Below, one piece after another: positions 9,611 through 22,018 of a stretch of 64,000 nucleotides of DNA (the first letter of the stretch is position 1; every line of letters starts with the position of its first letter). Both the position numbers and the translations under genes were made by a program. The notes beneath the pieces are model-generated. The model made no database searches. It was not told where the DNA came from and saw only the letters and a program-made list of their open reading frames with translations. Source of the DNA: Casuarius casuarius (Eukaryota > Chordata > Aves > Casuariiformes > Casuariidae); NCBI GenBank assembly GCA_003342895.1, contig PTFA01000012.1, positions 8,728,252-8,792,251 of the forward strand. Direction: 5' to 3'.

Positions 9611-12600
9611 GTAACGCCAAGGAGGGAAATACTATTCATCGTTGTTTTGTTGAACTTACTGCATTAAGGTGAACAGATCAGCCTGTCTTCTGAGATGAGG
9701 CAGAATCTCTGTTGCTCAGCTTGCATTCAGAGCTCTCTTTTGGCATCTGTTTCAGTACGAGTTTCTTTTTGCTGAACACAAGAGCTGTTCTGGCCAAACG
9801 GTACACCTTGTTCCAGAAAGCAAGTGCAAGTCAGAGCCCACCTTCCGTAAACCCCATTGGAGAGGATCTTGCTAGACTTCTTGCTTTTTACTCAGGCTTT
9901 CCTCAACCTCCACTATCCAACTTACAGGAGAAATTCCCTGCAAGACTCAGGAAAATGAAAGATGCCACACTGAAATGCCAAGATGACCAGAAAAGGATGC
10001 AGACCAGAGCTGAAGAGGCCTCAAGGGGCAGAAGCAGACCTGTAGATCAGCTTTGGAAAGAGTCTGGGAAAGAAACAGGTGGAGTGAACAGAGCTGGAAT
10101 ATGAGGGTTTTGAAAATGAATATTGAGACTGAGTAGCCAAAAAAAATTAGTACCCTTATATGTGCTCCCTGCTCCTGTGACTATATTCCACTGGAATGCC
10201 GAGCAAGTCACACAAATAAAACTCTTCTCTGAGGTCTGGTATTTGTGGGTCATATTTGACTCAAGGCCCCTCATCACATTTGTAGAACTGCAAGTGAACT
10301 CATTGGGAGCTGTGCTTTAAATATCTGAAGTGCTGGATAACACTGAACATTGCAATACTGAGGAAAAAAAGTCTCCTGGCTCTTAAAATCTCTAAAAATA
10401 GCAGACATTGTTTTTCTTAATCTGACTATGCCTCATTAGTGTTTGCGAAGTCTTCAGCTACTATAGTGATGAGCACAGTATAAACACAAGGGAAGAAAAA
10501 AACTGTTTTCAAAGCAGAATTTGGAGAACATGTGGTAAATAAATCATAGACGTGCATTAGACACGTAGATAAAAACTGAATAGTTGCCCATTGAGTGATA
10601 TCACCCACCATTTGCACAGAACAAATCTGGGATCAGACAGCAGTATTTAACATTAGAAGAAACTGTCCTGTTGGGCATATATGTTACAGAGCAATACTCA
10701 GGTCATCAGGCACTCTATTTTCAGGCCTTTTCTAGTTTCTCAGCATTGGACTTAGAAACTTTAACAATGTTCTTTTAATAAATATATTTCTCCATGAGAA
10801 AATCACATGTCGAGTTATTTAATTAAAGCAGCTACAACTGAAGAAATACATTTCAGCCTCTCTATATACTTTATCTACATAGACCTCGCTTAATCTCCCT
10901 GAGAGCTCAAATATGTATTACAAACCTCCTTTCATGAATGGATGTGTTAATAATAATATGGCCATTTGTATTCAAACTCCAGCTACCTCACCTTTAGGGA
11001 CCCTTTGTTCCAGAGACTTGAGTCATTATTAGTAGAGTTAACAAGGTTCCAGTTTCTCAATATCAGTCTTCTATTTAGTTCTAATTTGTAATATCACAAC
11101 CTTTGCTTAACCTCAGCTACAGAGAAGTCTTCCTGATTCTATTCTAGACAGCAAAGTTGCATTAGTTCTTCAACACAGATTTAGATCAATGAAAATATGA
11201 CGTTAGAAAGTCTTTCGCATCCAAGAAATTTGATACGTTTTTACTAGCAGCATCTCAGTATGCCCCCAGGATACAAAAAATCCCAACTGTTCATCTTTTT
11301 GCTCCAAGTAAAAGAACACTTATACTTGAAAGATTTCGTAACCAGATCTGTATCATGAACATTTTCACTTTCTTTCCAACAACTCTACTTCAGCAAATGT
11401 ACAGCTAATGTCTGAGAAGTAAAGACTATCTTGAACTCAGGACTTACTCTATAGTTTTAATAAAATAAAACACAGCTTTCCCAATCTCTTTTTTCCTACT
11501 GTATCATTATAGCCCATCAACTCATTTTGCTAAAGTAATTTATGAAGACGTACAAGACTGAAACAATCTATCATTTGTAAGAGACATTCAAGGTGGTAAT
11601 TCAAATACTGAATTATTTCATTATGGGGCAAAATAAAGCAAACATCTTTCTTTTGAATGTCATAAGATTAGATTTAAGGATAACTTCTACATTTAGCAAA
11701 ATAGAATAGTCTAGACATATAAAGAGAGAATTCTTCTAACAAGCAGAGTTGAAAAAGTGTTTTTTAATTTATATTTTTTCCTATATTTGGCATCCAGAAA
11801 ATACCTGGAAAATGTTTAGATGGTGTATATTCTTCACACATTTCTGAATACCACTGCTAGTGTTGGAGATTTGTTTAGAATTTATTTGTGCCTAAACTGA
11901 GTGTTCTGTGACTTGCTAGTCTTACTAATAAGAAATATAGTGCTAGATGCTATCTCTTTAGGTAGCATAGTCCCATGTCAACCTGTGCAATCATACAAAA
12001 TCTTTTGCCCATTTATTAAAGTCTGATCATTCAGACTCGTGCCGAGTTAAAAGAAGAGTATTAAGAGAAGTGAAATCCATTCCCCAATGAATAGCCAGGG
12101 CCAATTCCTAACAGTTGCTCTACAAATTTATCAGAAAATATAGCACCACTGTATCTTGCTTTCTTATGTCTGGCCCAACTACTTCCAAACTCACCTCCCT
12201 GGAGCTAGTGTGGAAAAATTTTGCACGTTTGGTTGGTATATCGTGAAGTGTAAAAATTCAGTTGACAACTTCCGTTGTTTCTCTTATTATAAAAAGGCAG
12301 AAAGGGCCATTTCATTCTTTGGTGCTGAAACTCCAGGTTCTTAGGCTGCACAGTTTTATATAGATACTGTAAGCCTAAGCATCTCTTCTATCCAAAGATG
12401 ATCAATCACTAGCTTTAAGATTTACAGCAGATCATTCAGAAAAAATGCCAGTAAGAACCTTCCAGGTATGCAACTTAGAGAATAAAGCTGATGTCACCAG
12501 ATGGAGCTATCAGACACAGTCTTCCAGTTCCTTAACTTGGTATTAAAAAAAAAAGTTCAATTTTAGGAAGAAATGTTGTATTTTCAGTAACCCAAGGTTC

Positions 12601-14117
12601 TGAATAGAGGGAATTATTGGTCTCTGACTGAAGTCGGTGCTTGAGACAGAGCCATAGCTTACAGACAGACATTGGCATTGGGCTGAAATCCCTTAAAGAA
12701 GCATTAGCTGCATATACCATTTCACCATTTTTGGTTCAGGGCTGACACATGCAAAAATCAAAGTAGGATTTCATATGTAACTATACAAATACAGTTACTG
12801 AACTATGTAAAAAGGCAGTTATCACAATCAATAATACAATAGAAAATGTTCTACCTCACTGTGTTGTTGTAAGTTGTAAACTTATATGTGCTAACAACTC
12901 ATGTATGATACTCATATCTTAAGAATTTCTGTACTGAGATCACCTACAAAGCCACCAATGTCTGCTGCTTTGTGAAGATGGACAAAAACATTATCCTAAC
13001 TTTGCTGACTGCTTGAGAATGTCTACTACAGCATATTTATCATATGATGTATATTTTTTTCTCCAAAATGATCCAATTCTACTTTCCCCTCCTGCTGATT
13101 CAGCACAAGCTTTGCCAGGAAAATTTTATTCCGAAACACTTCTGGTATTACAGTAAAAAAGAGTTGTTTCCTCTCTCCTGTTCCTATCCATGGCATAACA
13201 GAACCATAAACATAGATCCAGAACAGTACCATTTAAAAAACAAATATTGTTTTAGAGAGACTGAGACAAAAACATTAAGCTCTTGCTGGATAAGAAAACT
13301 AAAGTAAAAATGTATATCCAAAGTTATTGGAACTACAAACTTCTGAATTTGCAAAGCAGATGCAACTAGCTCATGCAGAAGAGCTCTTGCAGTATTTTAT
13401 GGTTTGCAGGTTCATTTACAAGTAGCTCAATAACTCTCCTTTACATATATTTCCAGATTATACTCTTTAAACAAAACAAAAAAATAACTTTTGTCTCAGA
13501 GAAATACAAAGATACTAATTTCAAGCAGAAAAAAACTAGCCAATCTTACAAAAAAGTCTGAAACAAAGCTTCTGAGGTTTGAAGTCATGAACAAAGATTC
13601 AGAGAATTTTATTTTTCTGGCCTGGTTCCCACATCCTAAGTCTTTATGACTTCAGTAGCACTATTGGCTGTGCTATAGCAGCAAGCATCATAGCATTGAC
13701 AGCATTTTTCTCCAGGTGCCTATCTTTAATTATCTGCAATTTATTTGCATCACTTTGTGTATAACTTGCAATTTTATTCTTTAGAATTTGATTAACAAAT
13801 CAAATAAGCAAGAGAACCTGTTTCAGGGCTTAAAACATACAACATATCCTTTCCAATTGTTCATGCTATGTTATATAAGATAATTTAAATTATCAAAAGA
13901 AAGAGTTTCCTCAGACTGTCATTGAACCCTCAGTTCACATTATTCCATACAGAAACTGTGAGGAATACACAGAAAAAAACAGTTCTAACATTTTGAAAAA
14001 TCACATATTCTTTTAGCCACAGAAAAAAAACTCTTATGTAAAGTGAAAAAGAACACAACAAAATTCTGAGCAATTCTGCTTACATAGAGATGTTAATTTT
14101 CTTCTCCTGAAATCCTT
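9611..14117. other. non-coding background
   Basis: A long AT-rich stretch with short open frames only. The longest is 130 codons, plus, 9712-10104, with no recognisable motif. No interspersed repeat, CpG cluster or microsatellite of note was seen. The copy-number history of this 4.5 kb cannot be judged by eye. Confidence 0.5.
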
Positions 14118-14131
14118 CCCCCCCCCCCCCC
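14118..14131. repeat. poly-C tract (14 C)
   Basis: Uninterrupted C14, flanked by pyrimidines on the left and AAG on the right. Read across such a tract is error-prone, so the length is uncertain. Confidence 0.9.
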
Positions 14132-15747
14132 AAGTTTTTTAACAGCCTTCCTTTGGTATAGACATTTTCAAATTATCTAAATTGCCTATCATGAAAGATT
14201 AACTTTCACCCACATCACAGTCATCAATAGATACTAATTGTTTCTATTTATCCGCCTCCAGGCGCTTAGTTATCTACCTAAGCTGAATGCAATGTCTCTG
14301 TGTAGAAATAAATAAGAAGCTGGAAATAAAATAGAAATGCAGCAAAATAAAATATCTATGCAAGGAGGAGCCCATTGCACAGTCTATCCTTTTTTTGCAG
14401 TAATAAACATAATCGGTTCTCTCCTGTGGAAGTAACCACTTTGAGCTGTTACATTGCTAACACTACCCTACTACTGCTAAATGGTCAGAGTAGCTCTACA
14501 TTCTTCAGTATTTCTCTTTATAGTAAAAGGTAGGAAAGCAAGGCCTCGGAAGAAAAATCTAGCAAGTCTATGGATTTTTTTTTCCTGGGATGTGAAACAG
14601 ATATAGGTAATGTCATTTGGATACTGGGAGATTTCTGCCACCTCATAGAGCTTTCACTCCCCTTTTCCCTTTACTCCCTTCTCCCTACCCCCATCACCTG
14701 AATTCACTGGCTTATTGCTCGTTTCCAAAGGTTACAGAAAGATTTTTTTTTCTCAAAAATGTCTTTTAAACATTCCAGAAATAAGCATGTACATCCTTAA
14801 TTTCTGTAAAATAGTCCTACTGTTATACAGAGTCTTCAGAGTCTGGGGAAGACATACTGAAAGTTGCAATTAAAATGATTTCATTAAACACATTCGGCCC
14901 ATTAAGTTGTTCAGTTCTGTATTAAAATCATCAGTATCTTAAATGTAGCAAGAAAAATATTCGGCAAGCAGTCACAATGTAAACATAAAATAGATATATG
15001 TTTTTCTTTACTGGAAACAGATACGCACACATACACACACTATATACTGAATATGTAAATGTGTATGAGTAAAGTTCCTCCTTTTTCTTATTACCTTTAA
15101 TCTTGTAAAATATTTGCCCAAATTCCCAATTTTCTTTATGGATAATTACTGCAGCAGATTATGTTTATTAGTTATATTTTATCACTACACTGCAAACGCA
15201 GTTTGAGGTTTAGGCTAGGACTAATGTCTTGCTTTCCAAAATTATTCTAAATTAACCATGCTAAAATCAGATAAATGTTTTGACTCTAATTCAAATCTGT
15301 TTACACCTAACAATTTTTATTGGCAAGTACAATAGGATCTAAATATCATTTGCCAACTCTGGGAGGAGAGGGCATTTCACATGCTTGGACTACTGCTGTT
15401 ATTTATGCTAGAGTAGCACCAAAACAGCCTCTGCAGTAGACAAGTCTCATTGTGTTAGGTGATTCACAAGCACATGACAAAAATTGTCCTTGAGCTTACT
15501 TACATGATCTACTGAAATATATTATTTGGCTGTTAAAAAGAAAGTGTGATATCTAAAAATGTTCTTCTGCTGTGAAAAACTATAGCAACAGTATAAAGAA
15601 TGAGCTGGCTATGTAAACAGAACTGGATATATAAACTGTTCTGCTGCGAACTCCCTAAACTCCCTGACCAATCAAACACTATACAATTAAACAGCAAGTA
15701 ATTTACTTTTACATTAATTTAGTCAATCAAGACCTGTAGAGAATTAC
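14132..15747. other. non-coding background with a short CA repeat
   Basis: AT-rich sequence. An imperfect CA/CATA microsatellite lies at about 15021-15042. No open frame above 60 codons and no repeat family were recognised. Confidence 0.5.
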
Positions 15748-15767
15748 AAAAAAAAAGAAAAAAAAAA
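15748..15767. repeat. A-rich tract
   Basis: Two A runs separated by a G, immediately left of the ancient palindromic repeat that starts at 15771. The adjacency may be chance. Confidence 0.8.
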
Positions 15768-15770
15768 TTA

Positions 15771-15873
15771 TGGACCAAATTCTCCATATTCTCATTGAGC
15801 AGGAGACCAGCGTAATTCCATTAGCTTCAGTGAAGCTACACCAGTCCAGTTCTGACTGCAGAATAAGGCCCAA
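15771..15873. repeat. ancient amniote interspersed repeat with palindromic core
   Basis: The stretch opens with 'ggaccaaattctcc' and closes with 'gcagaataaggccc', which are roughly complementary ends. The centre holds an exact palindrome, TAGCTTCA (15822-15829), G, TGAAGCTA (15831-15838), flanked by 'gtaattccat' and 'acaccag'. This matches a repeat type I know from bird, crocodilian and turtle DNA, built around 'cattgacttcagtgg-agttacacc'. I do not assign a database family name. The 86-codon open frame across it (15770-16030) is accidental. Confidence 0.7.
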
Positions 15874-16427
15874 GTTTTTGAACACTAATAGAAATTGTAC
15901 TATGAAATTTTTAATTTATATTGTAATTTCTTTAGAAATGGTGCAGAGCTTGGTTCCTCAAGTAATTATTTTAGCAGACATTAGACCATTCAGTCCTTTT
16001 CTGCCCCCAGACACAAATGTACAACTATGACCTTGGACCCAGCACGTCACTCCGTGCTCAGGCACACTGTCAGAGGGATTCTGCACAGGAGAAGGGTGAG
16101 AACAGCTTGTTTGGGAGGGCAGTCTAAAACAGCTAAGTCTGCTTCTGGTTTATTACCTCTTATAAACAGGTAGAGGTGCATAGTACTCTTAATTAAAAAT
16201 AAAAGGTTGAACATTGATTGCTGCTGTTACCAAGGAAAAATACCATTAAGAGAACTCCTTAAAGAATGCAGGATTTGAACAAATATTTTTGAAACAAAAT
16301 TAATACCAGATAGCTACAGAGTCAAGAGTGTACGTGTAAACAGTTCAACGAGGAAATCAGGGCCAAAGTTTGTATCTAGGGATGCAATAATTGTATTTGA
16401 AAAAGGTCAACATATCATACAAAGGTA
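15874..16427. other. non-coding background
   Basis: No repeat, CpG cluster or open frame of note was seen. Sequence near 16010-16130 is slightly richer in G and C than its surroundings. Confidence 0.5.
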
Positions 16428-16525
16428 GGCATAGAACAAACCTCGAGAGGTCATTTATTCCTCCTCTCTGCTCTGAGGCAGCATACTTAGATGTTCCTGA
16501 CAGACTTGCGTCTATCATGTCATCA
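16428..16525 (-). mobile_element. CR1-type LINE 3'-end fragment
   Basis: The plus strand reads 'catagaacaaacctcgagag', then 'gtcatttattcctcc', 'tgctctgaggcagcatac' and 'cctgacagacttgcgtc'. This is the reverse complement of the last about 100 bases of a CR1 element, where the consensus has a 'ctggactagatgacctctcgaggtccc'-type ending. The element is on the minus strand and only the 3' end remains, as expected from the usual 5' truncation of CR1 copies. Confidence 0.75.
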
Positions 16526-16806
16526 CATTGTCTTCAACAAAGAGAAATATGCATTATTCGTTATACAATAGTATAAGAAGGTACTATATTCCAGTCACTG
16601 CATTCTTAATGAATCATGTTTCTCAACATTCAGCACTTATTCAAGGAAACCTGTTGATTCTCTGCCTTTTTTGGTACACTTGAGCTTTCTATGCTGATTG
16701 ATTACTATCATGACCTAATTTTAATCCAGAGGCTCACATTGCTCCATTTATGCACCTAAAATACAAGTATTAAAATTTGCTTTCAATTGGATTCATTATT
16801 AATCAA
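16526..16806. other. non-coding background
   Basis: About 280 bases between a CR1 tail and an ancient repeat relic. No feature was recognised. Confidence 0.45.
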
Positions 16807-16860
16807 GAACCAAATCCAAAACTCCCTCTAGTGAGTCAATGGGAGTCTTTCAGACCTCAG
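16807..16860. repeat. possible relic of a palindromic ancient repeat
   Basis: 'ccaaatccaaaactccctct' is followed by 'gagtcaatgggagtctttca'. This resembles the half-site 'gatccaaagcc...gtcaatgggagtctttcc' of old sauropsid repeats. It is short and diverged, and the call rests on the 'gtcaatgggagtcttt' block. Confidence 0.5.
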
Positions 16861-17604
16861 AAGTCTTCCTTTTTGCCAGGTTACCATATAACCCCAAGAC
16901 CTTCCTAAGCACACCTACCCATGATTTTTTCTTCTTAAGGATGGAGCAAGCATAGAGTTTGCCAAAAATCTTCAGCAAACTGTAAAGAGTATCTCAAAAA
17001 TGGGCACGCATCAAAAACACATTGAAACAAGCTAGGTCCACAAAAAAGACAGCAAAAGCAGTGCCAGGAATAATACCATGTCTGATTCTGTGGGACATCA
17101 TAGTTTAAACCCCTGCCATGAATAGGCACAGAAAGTGAGAGTGACTTCTTCAAACATAGATAGCTACAATACTGGAGTTAGTCAGGTGCAGACAACTAGA
17201 AAGATTAATCATGATCTACAAGTGGCCATTTCTCTACATAGACTATAAATGGAGGCATAGGTATCAGAAGTAGGTGTCTGTATGTACTAGAGTATATATA
17301 CCAGAGTATATATCTACCAGACCAAACTATTAGTTTGGTCACATGAAGCCAATGTGAACTAACCTTGGGTCTCACCTCTGAGGCATTATTCCATTAAGCC
17401 ATTAGAAAATAGTATATTCAGAGATAAGATATTTTCATTTGCTCTTGTTGGAGGGTTTTTGTTTGTTTGTTTGTTTTTTAAAGGCAGATCACTCCCTAAT
17501 CTAGTAGGAAGATGGAGCACTGATGAATTAGTGGCTCTGCTGGGGACTGCTTACTCGTTTATGCAAAGTAGAATAATGTCAACAGCATATTTCCTACCCT
17601 CCAA
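16861..17604. other. non-coding background with a 21-nt palindrome
   Basis: A near-perfect palindrome lies at 17320-17340: GACCAAACTA, T, TAGTTTGGTC. Just upstream, AGAGTATATAT occurs twice at about 17289 and 17303. A (GTTT)n run occupies about 17455-17479. There is no recognisable gene. Confidence 0.6.
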
Positions 17605-17735
17605 AAGTCTATTGCCTGGTGGTTAGGAAAATGTTACCAACTTGGAAATGTAAGTTCAAAATCCCTCAGACAAGGAGAATAACTAAACACAGATTTCTCA
17701 GATCTTGACTGAATGCTGAGCTATGTCATAGAGGA
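17605..17735. repeat. ancient SINE-like repeat relic
   Basis: 'ttgcctggtggttaggaaaa', 'ttggaaatgtaagttcaaaa', 'tccctcagacaaggagaata' and 'acagatttctcagatc' fall in the order of an old amniote repeat. Its consensus contains 'cctagtggttag', 'gggttcaaatccct' and 'aaggagaat'. The relation to tRNA-derived SINEs is not certain and the copy is strongly diverged. Confidence 0.5.
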
Positions 17736-17819
17736 ACACATCACCATTCACTTTTCTTACCTTAGATTACAAATATGTGAATCAATACCACTTATTTTCA
17801 GATTAAACAGAGTTTATGT

Positions 17820-17845
17820 TGTAAACTAAATTTTTTTAGTTTACA
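17820..17845. repeat. perfect 11-bp inverted repeat with T4 loop
   Basis: TGTAAACTAAA (17820-17830), TTTT, TTTAGTTTACA (17835-17845). No further terminal repeat or target-site duplication was recognised around it. Confidence 0.85.
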
Positions 17846-19533
17846 GGAAGAGGAGGGGAAGGAAGGGACAGAGGTTAGGTTGTGTATGCTTTCTCTAAAT
17901 GAAAAGAAGCAGAGAACACTCAACTAGGCAAAAAACAAAGAAGAAACCAAAAAATCCCAAACTTTTCAAAATAAGCACTTAGTAAAGAGTTAAAAAAAAA
18001 AAAAAAAAAAAGTAAAGATGCTAGTAAATAGCTGCTCAGCTATTTTATCCCTTACAACATCATAAGCAAAGATTGGACACAGCAAATTCTGCTTTCTGCA
18101 GACAAATAGCAAGGATGTATAACATGAAAATGAGTCAACAGAGTACAAACAGAAAAATTGCATACATTTAAAAATTACATCAGGAAACAGTCAGGCCACT
18201 GGCTAAATTACCCAAGGCTGTCCCAGTTTCATCACCTCAATACAAACATTTCTCAGAAGATGTGGCTGCAAAGTTACCTGCTAGAGCAGATCTTTAGAAA
18301 GAAATGTTCAAGCACGCCACTAGGGTTGTTGAATACTTCTGTTTCACAGTTGTTTCTCCTTGCCGAGAATACCTAGCTTTCTTGCATTTCATTGCCACTA
18401 AAGAAACAACTGCATTGAATATTTTTGACTGTAAGAAAGATTAGTTTGCTGAAATAAAAAAGCAATTTTCTCATTGAGATCTTTGGTATATGAACACCTT
18501 TGAGATGAGCAATGTTACAAGTCGGAGAAATTTGGTAACAAAATTTCACCAGGGAAAGCAGAAAATGCACAAGATGGTTTTAATGCTTTAAATCTGGCTG
18601 ATGTTGGTTTATAAAGCAGATATGGGAGGGGGAAGAAACAAAATTTTCTGAACCTTTTGCTTGACTGAATTTTGTAAACTGTTAAGCAACTTCATGGAGG
18701 TTGGTGCTTTGTTACCTTTACAACGAGGAGCTGACAATGATAATGTAGGTATTTCTCATGTTAAATGGATTTAAAGTATTTTTTTTTTAATATTTTTTCA
18801 ATATGTAAAGCACAAATCTTACAGTGGCTTATGATTAGAATACATGTTATGCTTTCATATGCATAATGATACTACTTGTCAGAGCATTTTACAGGCCCTA
18901 CATACAATAATCAATTCAATCATTTTGAAATAAAACTACTTCTGGTGAGAATACCGTACTACCTCTTTTTAGGAAATCCAGCTGTAGTTAGTAGGGCTAG
19001 TAGAGAAGAATGCATGCAGGGAAAGTGTAGATGCGAAAAGGCATACTACACCCTGATCAGGACACCTGGGCTAACATCTCATATTGCCCTGCAAACCCAA
19101 GTAGTCAGAGGTTATGAACTGCTTCTACTCTGAAAAAGTGATTACCTGAAATGAGTATCTTCATACCTAACATTTTTCACATGCCTTTGGAAACCCATTT
19201 TGCTCACTTTACCGAATGAAAAGCAAAACTGAAAAAACATTAATCTACAGCTTACTCCTTTTATCCCTTATAAACACCAGATGAGACAGAAAGATTTTGC
19301 ACATTCTGATTCCTCTGCAGCCCAGCAGATCCAGGGTAGGGCTGCATCTGGGGGACCTTATGGACCCCCTTATTGACCATGTCTTTCAGCTTGCAGGTGG
19401 GCTGTCAGACTGAGAATATATGGCCAGTGTTACCACTCCCACTTCACCCAGTGTTTCCTGGGAAGTGTCACATCCTAGACAAGTACTTGACATAGATACC
19501 ACTGAAACAATATATATCAGATGAGACCTGCGC
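17846..19533. other. non-coding background with a poly-A tract
   Basis: An A20 tract lies at 17992-18011. A block at about 18190-18250 ('actggctaaattacccaagg', 'tcccagtttcatcacctc') is weakly reminiscent of MIR-type SINEs but too diverged to call. The open frames (72, 65 and 85 codons) carry no motif. Confidence 0.45.
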
Positions 19534-19595
19534 TGTGTGTAAATGGACATAGGCCTCAATGAGGCTAAAAGCTGGTTTACACCTGCTGAGCCTAA
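19534..19595. repeat. relic of ancient amniote repeat
   Basis: 'tgtgtaaatggacataggcc', 'tcaatgaggctaaa' and 'ctggtttacacctgctgag' match one arm of an old sauropsid repeat whose consensus includes 'gtaaatcaga..cattga..cagctgatttacacc'. Short and diverged. Confidence 0.5.
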
Positions 19596-22018
19596 GGAAC
19601 TTGAATATGAGTAACACTAAAGGTAACCAAGTTTTTCATTGTATGCAAAAGTGCATGTCCTTAGATGACCCCCAAATTCTCTTCAATTTTCTTTGGTGGT
19701 ACTTTACCATTACACTTTGTGCCAATCTCTCACTTTAAAGTCGTGCACCTGTGAGTACTCCACATCAGAGGGTAGTAGTACTATGTTACTTCTTTTCTCT
19801 TCATGAAGCATTTCGTCCTGCAGTCTTTGGTTTCGGGGGCACGGGGAAATGAAGAAAAGGGCACCAAAGTGATTATTTATTTATTTATTATCTGCATCTG
19901 GGGACAGGGGGGTTTGAAATACTATCACACGTTCTTATTGTTTCCATCATGGAAAATATTTCTACTGTTTTCCGCAATTAATGCTGAGAAGTTTTAATCA
20001 CATAATCCCAATCATGTTAGTCTTCCGATCCTCTTTATCTTGCTGTGTCGTTTTGATGTCTCCCTGGTCCTGCGGGTCTGAAATGTGCACTATTATTAGC
20101 TCATTAGGTCTTCTAGCTTCTGGCTCAGTGAAGAATGATTCACTATTTCTTAGCCATTGACAGTTTCAATTCCTTAACCTCTAAATTTCCCTTGATATAT
20201 AACTATGTCTTGCCCTTTCTTATTTCAGCCTTCCAGAATATCCCTTGGCACTACACTCTGAAGTCAGCCCCATCATCCAGTACGTAGCAATACCAACTAA
20301 GTATAACTTTAATCTGCCAGTCAAGCTTTCAATTCCACCAATTTGTTCTTAATTCATTATAAATTCAACTAACAAACCATATCTGTTATTTAATATTTAT
20401 CCTATGAATACGATATCCTCATATTGTTCATGTTCTATTTTTCAGTTTAGATTTTTGGATGTGGATACCTCACTCCTGTTTAAAAACAGAGTTCTTCATA
20501 GAGAGCTTTAAAAACAAAAGTAAAAAAATACTGACTTCCCTACCAAGGCAAATGATTTTTAATTTGCTACTAACTGCTTCAGATGTCACAAACCAAAATT
20601 TCCTAATCAATGTAAATTTACTAGCAATGTTTTGGATCATGCCTAAAATCTGTGCAGTGCAAAATTGTAAGCCTGAGCTAATTCCTCCTAAATCAATAGA
20701 AAGACCACATTTGACTTCATGGAGACCAAGATCTCTGGCTATCTCTTTCATTATACAGCTGATAATATGGTTCATTCCATATACTTAATGCTTATCTCTC
20801 TAGTTGCTGTAGAAAAGAGCTCTTATGTGAGAGATCATTTGGGTCCAATTGCTGCACTGCTATAACATACTCTAGCTCATTCAGACAAATTCAGAAAAAC
20901 ATGTTTTCTCATTCACAAAATCATTTGTGGTGAAAATGGGTATTTGCTTTCTTTCTTTTTCAAACTCAGTTCACCCGTAGGAGCCTGTACCTGAAACCTG
21001 AGTTCTTGGAAATAAGTGGGCCTTCTGAAAGTCCCAGGTTAGTCTGGCTTCATGTTCTCCTGTGTCAGGCATAATCTCAAGTCAAACACTGCATAATTAA
21101 GGGCAACATCTGCCAACTGTGGTGTGGCAGCTGGACCCCTAACACCTCATGTCTGTCAGCTGCTAAATAAATGACCAGATTTTCAGAGGTTCTCGGCATT
21201 TTCTGGACAGTCTCAAGTTAGTTGTAGCACGGATATTCAGCATCTATAAATATCAAATCACAGCCTAACTAGATTTATGTGCTCATCTTTTGTACTTCAA
21301 GATAATGCTCTCAGCCTACTTGTCCATCTCTTACTGTACTTCTCCCTTTGATCCAATATTCCTATTAGGTTCATCCCATTTTCACTAGGATCAGCACTAT
21401 CCTTGTTCTCTCCTTTCCCTTCCCCATGCTCGGTCTATAATATTGTCTCCACTGGTACCTTGGGAGTCCTATACTAAACACAGTACGCCACTTGCGCTAA
21501 ACAACTGCGTGGAAGGAAAGTTAGCAGGAGGGAATTTTTTTTCAGATATCCTTAAGAACCTTTTACATAGAAAAAAAGAGGTAACTGAAATCTAGGTTGC
21601 TAATAATTAAAGCAATTAAAGTAGCACTTAAGTTGCTGTGTATCTCAACAATGCAATGTTACAGAGGGAATGAAAAGCTTTTGATACCAGTTAAGAGCTT
21701 TTGTTTAATCCTTCTTTTAGTTCTTAATGGAAAGTGTTTTACTTTTAGGGGAGAAGGGGCAAGATGAGATCTCCCCTTGGAGAAGTTTTAATGCTTCTCA
21801 ACCATTCCAGAAACTTTAATTGAAAATTTAAAGGGGTAACTTGCTGTTTTATTAAAAAGCTTGGTCTAGGAGTGGAAATTACTTGTCTCTATTTGGGTCC
21901 ATATAATCTTAAGCTGAAAGAAAGTGTTATAATCAAGCTGTTTGATGTCCTTCATAGCATACAGAAACATCTCCTGTAATTTTCACCATCAAATCTTAAC
22001 TTCTGGTTATGGTTGAAC
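19596..22018. other. non-coding background
   Basis: A (TTTA)n run is at about 19873-19890. A pair of opposite-strand open frames at 20459-20788 (109 and 101 codons) simply share low stop density. A fragment at about 21175-21215 ('agattttcagaggttctcgg') may be a relic of another palindromic ancient repeat. Nothing else was recognised. Confidence 0.45.

Noticed and set aside
9712..10104. 130-codon plus-strand open frame with a hydrophobic start
   Set aside because: The first 30 residues look vaguely like a signal peptide, but nothing after them is recognisable. It also lies just beyond a decayed CR1 fragment.
18190..18250. MIR-type SINE
   Set aside because: Only two short words fit; too diverged to call without a search.
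20459..20788. Pair of opposite-strand open frames of 109 and 101 codons
   Set aside because: Both frames share one low-stop segment; neither product is recognisable.
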